A DNA stretch of 64,000 bases from Syngnathus acus (taxonomy: Eukaryota > Chordata > Actinopteri > Syngnathiformes > Syngnathidae), in the NCBI RefSeq assembly GCF_901709675.1, contig NC_051108.1, positions 868,001 through 932,000 on the forward strand. The letters are read 5' to 3'. Below, one piece after another: positions 61,680 to 64,000 of this stretch. Under the pieces are notes generated by a model. That model worked only from the letters and a program-made list of their open reading frames with translations, was not told the origin of the DNA and did no database searches. Position numbers and translations under genes: made by a program. Positions within the stretch are counted from its first letter, which is position 1. Each line of letters begins with the position of its first letter.

Positions 61680-62145
61680 GTTGGTCTTTGTTCCCAGCGG
61701 GAGGCGCGTGCGTGCAAAAGACGCCGTGTACGCGCACAGGCTCGGAGAGAAAAAGAAAGGGAAAAAAAAAAGGGAGAGGCGAAGGAGCTCGCGCCCCCGC
61801 CGCGTCATTTGGCTTGCGTGCGCGCGGCCGCCAGTCGAGGCGAGAGGAGGACACGGAAGAACACGCCAGAGAGGTAAACCTTCCTCCTCCTCCTCTTCAT
61901 TTTCTGCAGTGTCTCAACATCCCATCTTCCTCCTCCTCCTCGCGTCTGTCTGGCTTCCCTCCATCTCCCCTCTCTCCTCCCTCCCTCCCCCTTCCCTCCC
62001 TCCAGTGAAGGCATGGCCAGATAGTGCGCGACAAAAGAGAGAGAGAGAGCAGGTGGAGGGAGAGACGCCCAGGGAGAGTGCAGCCGCTCCGACCGCGAGG
62101 AGGACGAAGAGAGCAAGAAGAGGAGTCGCCATCGTGTCTTTTGCG
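61680..62145 (+). other. Two leader-type exons of an unidentified plus-strand gene
   Basis: A CpG-containing block ends at a donor at 61873 (CAGAGAG|GTAAAC). After a pyrimidine-rich intron (TCCCTCCAG) a purine-rich block runs 62006-62145 and ends GCG|GTATGT. Both lack a long open frame, so they look like 5' untranslated exons. High CpG continues to about 62.35 kb. The gene itself would lie to the right, mostly outside the window. Confidence 0.35.
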
Positions 62146-62149
62146 GTAT

Positions 62150-63920
62150 GTTTGGCTTTTCCGTCGTCATTCCTCGACGCGCGTGCGCTCCTCGCCTCGC
62201 CTCCGCACATTGTCATTCCCCGAGCTCGCTCGCTGGCGCGCGTGCGCGAGCTGGCCGAGGTGACTGTTGTGCACGCGCCTCCGCGGGGGGACAACGTTAG
62301 CGGCTTTGGCGTCCTCGGTTTCCGCCACTTTTGCCCGTTAGACGTGCACATGCAATGCGGCACCTGCAAAATACTGCTGTCAACATCCTTCCGTTATGCT
62401 ATTGATCATTTTTCAGCTCTCCAAAATCCCAAATCCGAAGTGTTATTGTCATTCTTAGCGTGTGCTGTATTGACATGACGATGCCTGACAACGGACACTT
62501 CATTAGGGACACGCACGCACGTTTATATGAGTTTAATCAAACAACGTTTGCACACTGCAGCAATGTCAGCGTTATTTGAGCATCAGACGTTTTGTATGTA
62601 AATAATTTGTGCGTGTGCCGAGTTGATGGAACCACTTGCCGATTGCATTTGCACCTCGCTCGCACTTGGACTCAACTTTGCCGGGGGCCGCAATGTTGCT
62701 GCCCTAATCGCTCACCAATATTGAAATCGTTTCTATGAAGCGTCCTTTGAACTCACTTAAGACAGCAGTTTTAGTACATTTGGAGTGGAGAAAATATTCT
62801 AGACTCTTTTCTTTCACCAGAAAAAAAAAAGTTGAGAGGTTTTTCTGTCCTTTTGTAAACCGCAGTCGAAGAAGGTTGCATTCACCCAGTGGTGAAAATG
62901 AGTTTATATATGACGATAAAACAACGATGTGGATGGCAAACTAATCATTAATTTACGAGTCGTCCCCGCAGCCGGCCCACAGGGGGCACTGCCAGCTGAC
63001 CAAGATGCTTGTTGCCCGCACGCACGCACGCACGTCTTTAAGGATGGACGAGTATCGATACCAAGTATCGTACTGCGTCGTTTCCAGTTTAGCTCAGTGC
63101 TGCCACTTGACGCGTTGTGGCACAATGTGGTACTGCACCGACGACTGACTCCAATATTTCAACATGTTAGCAAGATTACAAAATGATAGATGGGAATGGG
63201 AGTGTGCCTAGCCACTCGTACTTTTAGACTTGTGAATGTTTTATGAGATAATATTTGCAAGCGAACGCAAACACGTGACACACATGCGCGCGCTGTATGA
63301 AACGTTTCGCTTGTGTTTGTTTTGTATTATTGATGCGGCCTGGCTGCGAGCGCACGTTTGTTTGCCGTCACAAGAGCCAAGAGCGATGCGATGCGATGTG
63401 TCGGCTCGGCTCGGCTGCATTGTGTGCTTGGTTGCGAGTGAGCGTGCGAGCGCTGCATCAGACTGTAGCAGACAGCCAGAGTGTCAGTCTGAATACTAAA
63501 CAGTACGGGACGCCTCTTCACGCACAAGCTGAAGCTTCACCAGATGCAAGCTCGCACTCTGGATTTCGCACAATTGCAGTTTCTTCCATTTATTGTCTTT
63601 CCATCGCAAATATCTTTTTTTTTAATGCCATGTTTTGTTTGATGTGCCTGCTATTGTGTGCAATTTATGTGCCTACTAAAAAGTTCATTCTTTCCAGTTG
63701 TTGTACTTTTCTGCGTACTGATATTTATTTTATTTTGTGAACTCACTGAATGTGTTCACATGCTTGCGCATTCCATCACATGCATGTGCACGCACACACA
63801 CTCAGTGGTGGAATTTAAGACCAGGGGAGGGAGGAGGGGGCTTTCTTCTCTCAGGAGGGGAGGGGGCGTGCAGTCGGTATTTGATGCGGGTGCTCGGCGA
63901 GCGTGGCGGCGGCGGCCTCA
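62150..63920. other. Non-coding stretch at the right edge
   Basis: CpG-rich at its left end, then AT-rich with scattered simple repeats. No exon can be supported here; it may be an intron of the unidentified right-hand gene. Confidence 0.4.
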
Positions 63921-63921
63921 G

Positions 63922-64000
63922 ATGAACTCGGCGGGCCACGGAGACAATTTCCATGTGGATGAGAAGTGCTGCTGCACTGCAGTCTTGCCCGTCCTTCTCG
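63922..64000 (+). CDS. Possible start of a coding exon, cut by the window edge
   Basis: An ATG follows a GC-rich stretch ending CCTCAG, which could be a splice acceptor. The frame (MNSAGHGDNFHVDEKCCC...) stays open for the remaining 79 bases. No family is recognisable and the piece is too short to test; it could belong to the gene whose leader lies at 61.7-62.1 kb. Confidence 0.2.
   Translation, partial: MNSAGHGDNFHVDEKCCCTAVLPVLL

Noticed and set aside
61669-62478. 269-codon plus-strand open frame
   Set aside because: Low-complexity Arg/Glu/Ser/Pro text from purine- and pyrimidine-rich DNA; interrupted by good splice signals that suggest leader exons instead.
1-64000. CRISPR arrays, operons, phage or bacterial defence genes
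   Set aside because: Regular repeats here are microsatellites; gene structure is vertebrate throughout.

Overview
The window is vertebrate nuclear DNA, most likely from a ray-finned (teleost) fish. It carries intron-containing vertebrate genes with GT-AG splice sites, many introns of only 58 to 75 bases, abundant CA/GT microsatellites, a tRNA-derived SINE with a fish-type LINE tail, and long stretches without coding potential. There is no sign of bacterial, viral or organellar sequence. I cannot name the species.

Five protein-coding genes can be reconstructed from exon to exon. Left to right they are tcf21 (minus strand, 2 coding exons, about 15.9-16.8 kb), tbpl1 (plus, 6 coding exons, 25.1-26.8 kb), slc2a12 (minus, 5 coding exons, 27.9-30.7 kb), hivep2 (plus, 13 coding exons, 49.3-57.1 kb) and rnaseh1 (plus, 8 coding exons, 58.9-60.4 kb). 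In all five the splice phases close exactly and the products match the expected vertebrate family lengths (181, 187, 558, 2112 and 313 aa). The first three form the TCF21-TBPL1-SLC2A12 neighbourhood known from human 6q23, and HIVEP2 is also on human 6q; RNASEH1 lies on 2p25 in human. From memory, tcf21 is inverted here relative to the human order.

Region by region: 1-15.4 kb has no recognisable gene, but holds simple repeats, possible conserved regulatory blocks and one CpG-rich promoter-like spot with an NRF1-type palindrome (8.3-8.6 kb). 17.1-24.5 kb is intergenic between the head-to-head tcf21 and tbpl1. tbpl1 and slc2a12 converge tail to tail, with a full SINE and its target-site duplication between them. 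31.5-34.9 kb is intergenic and includes a 626-bp foldback element. A CpG-rich block with a good splice donor at 35.0-35.46 kb is the likely non-coding first exon of hivep2, making 35.5-49.1 kb its long first intron, rich in GT repeats. After rnaseh1, 61.7-62.15 kb has two exon-like blocks that look like the leader of another plus-strand gene running off the right edge.

The genes do not form one pathway. tcf21 and hivep2 are DNA-binding regulators, tbpl1 is a core-promoter recognition factor, slc2a12 is a sugar transporter, and rnaseh1 removes RNA-DNA hybrids in nucleus and mitochondria. The most notable observations are the break-up of the normally giant hivep2 exon by five tiny introns, a 57-bp in-frame duplication in hivep2, an upstream ORF just before the mitochondrial start of rnaseh1, a GC-AG intron in rnaseh1, a spliced upstream ORF in tbpl1, and an open upstream reading frame that could extend slc2a12.
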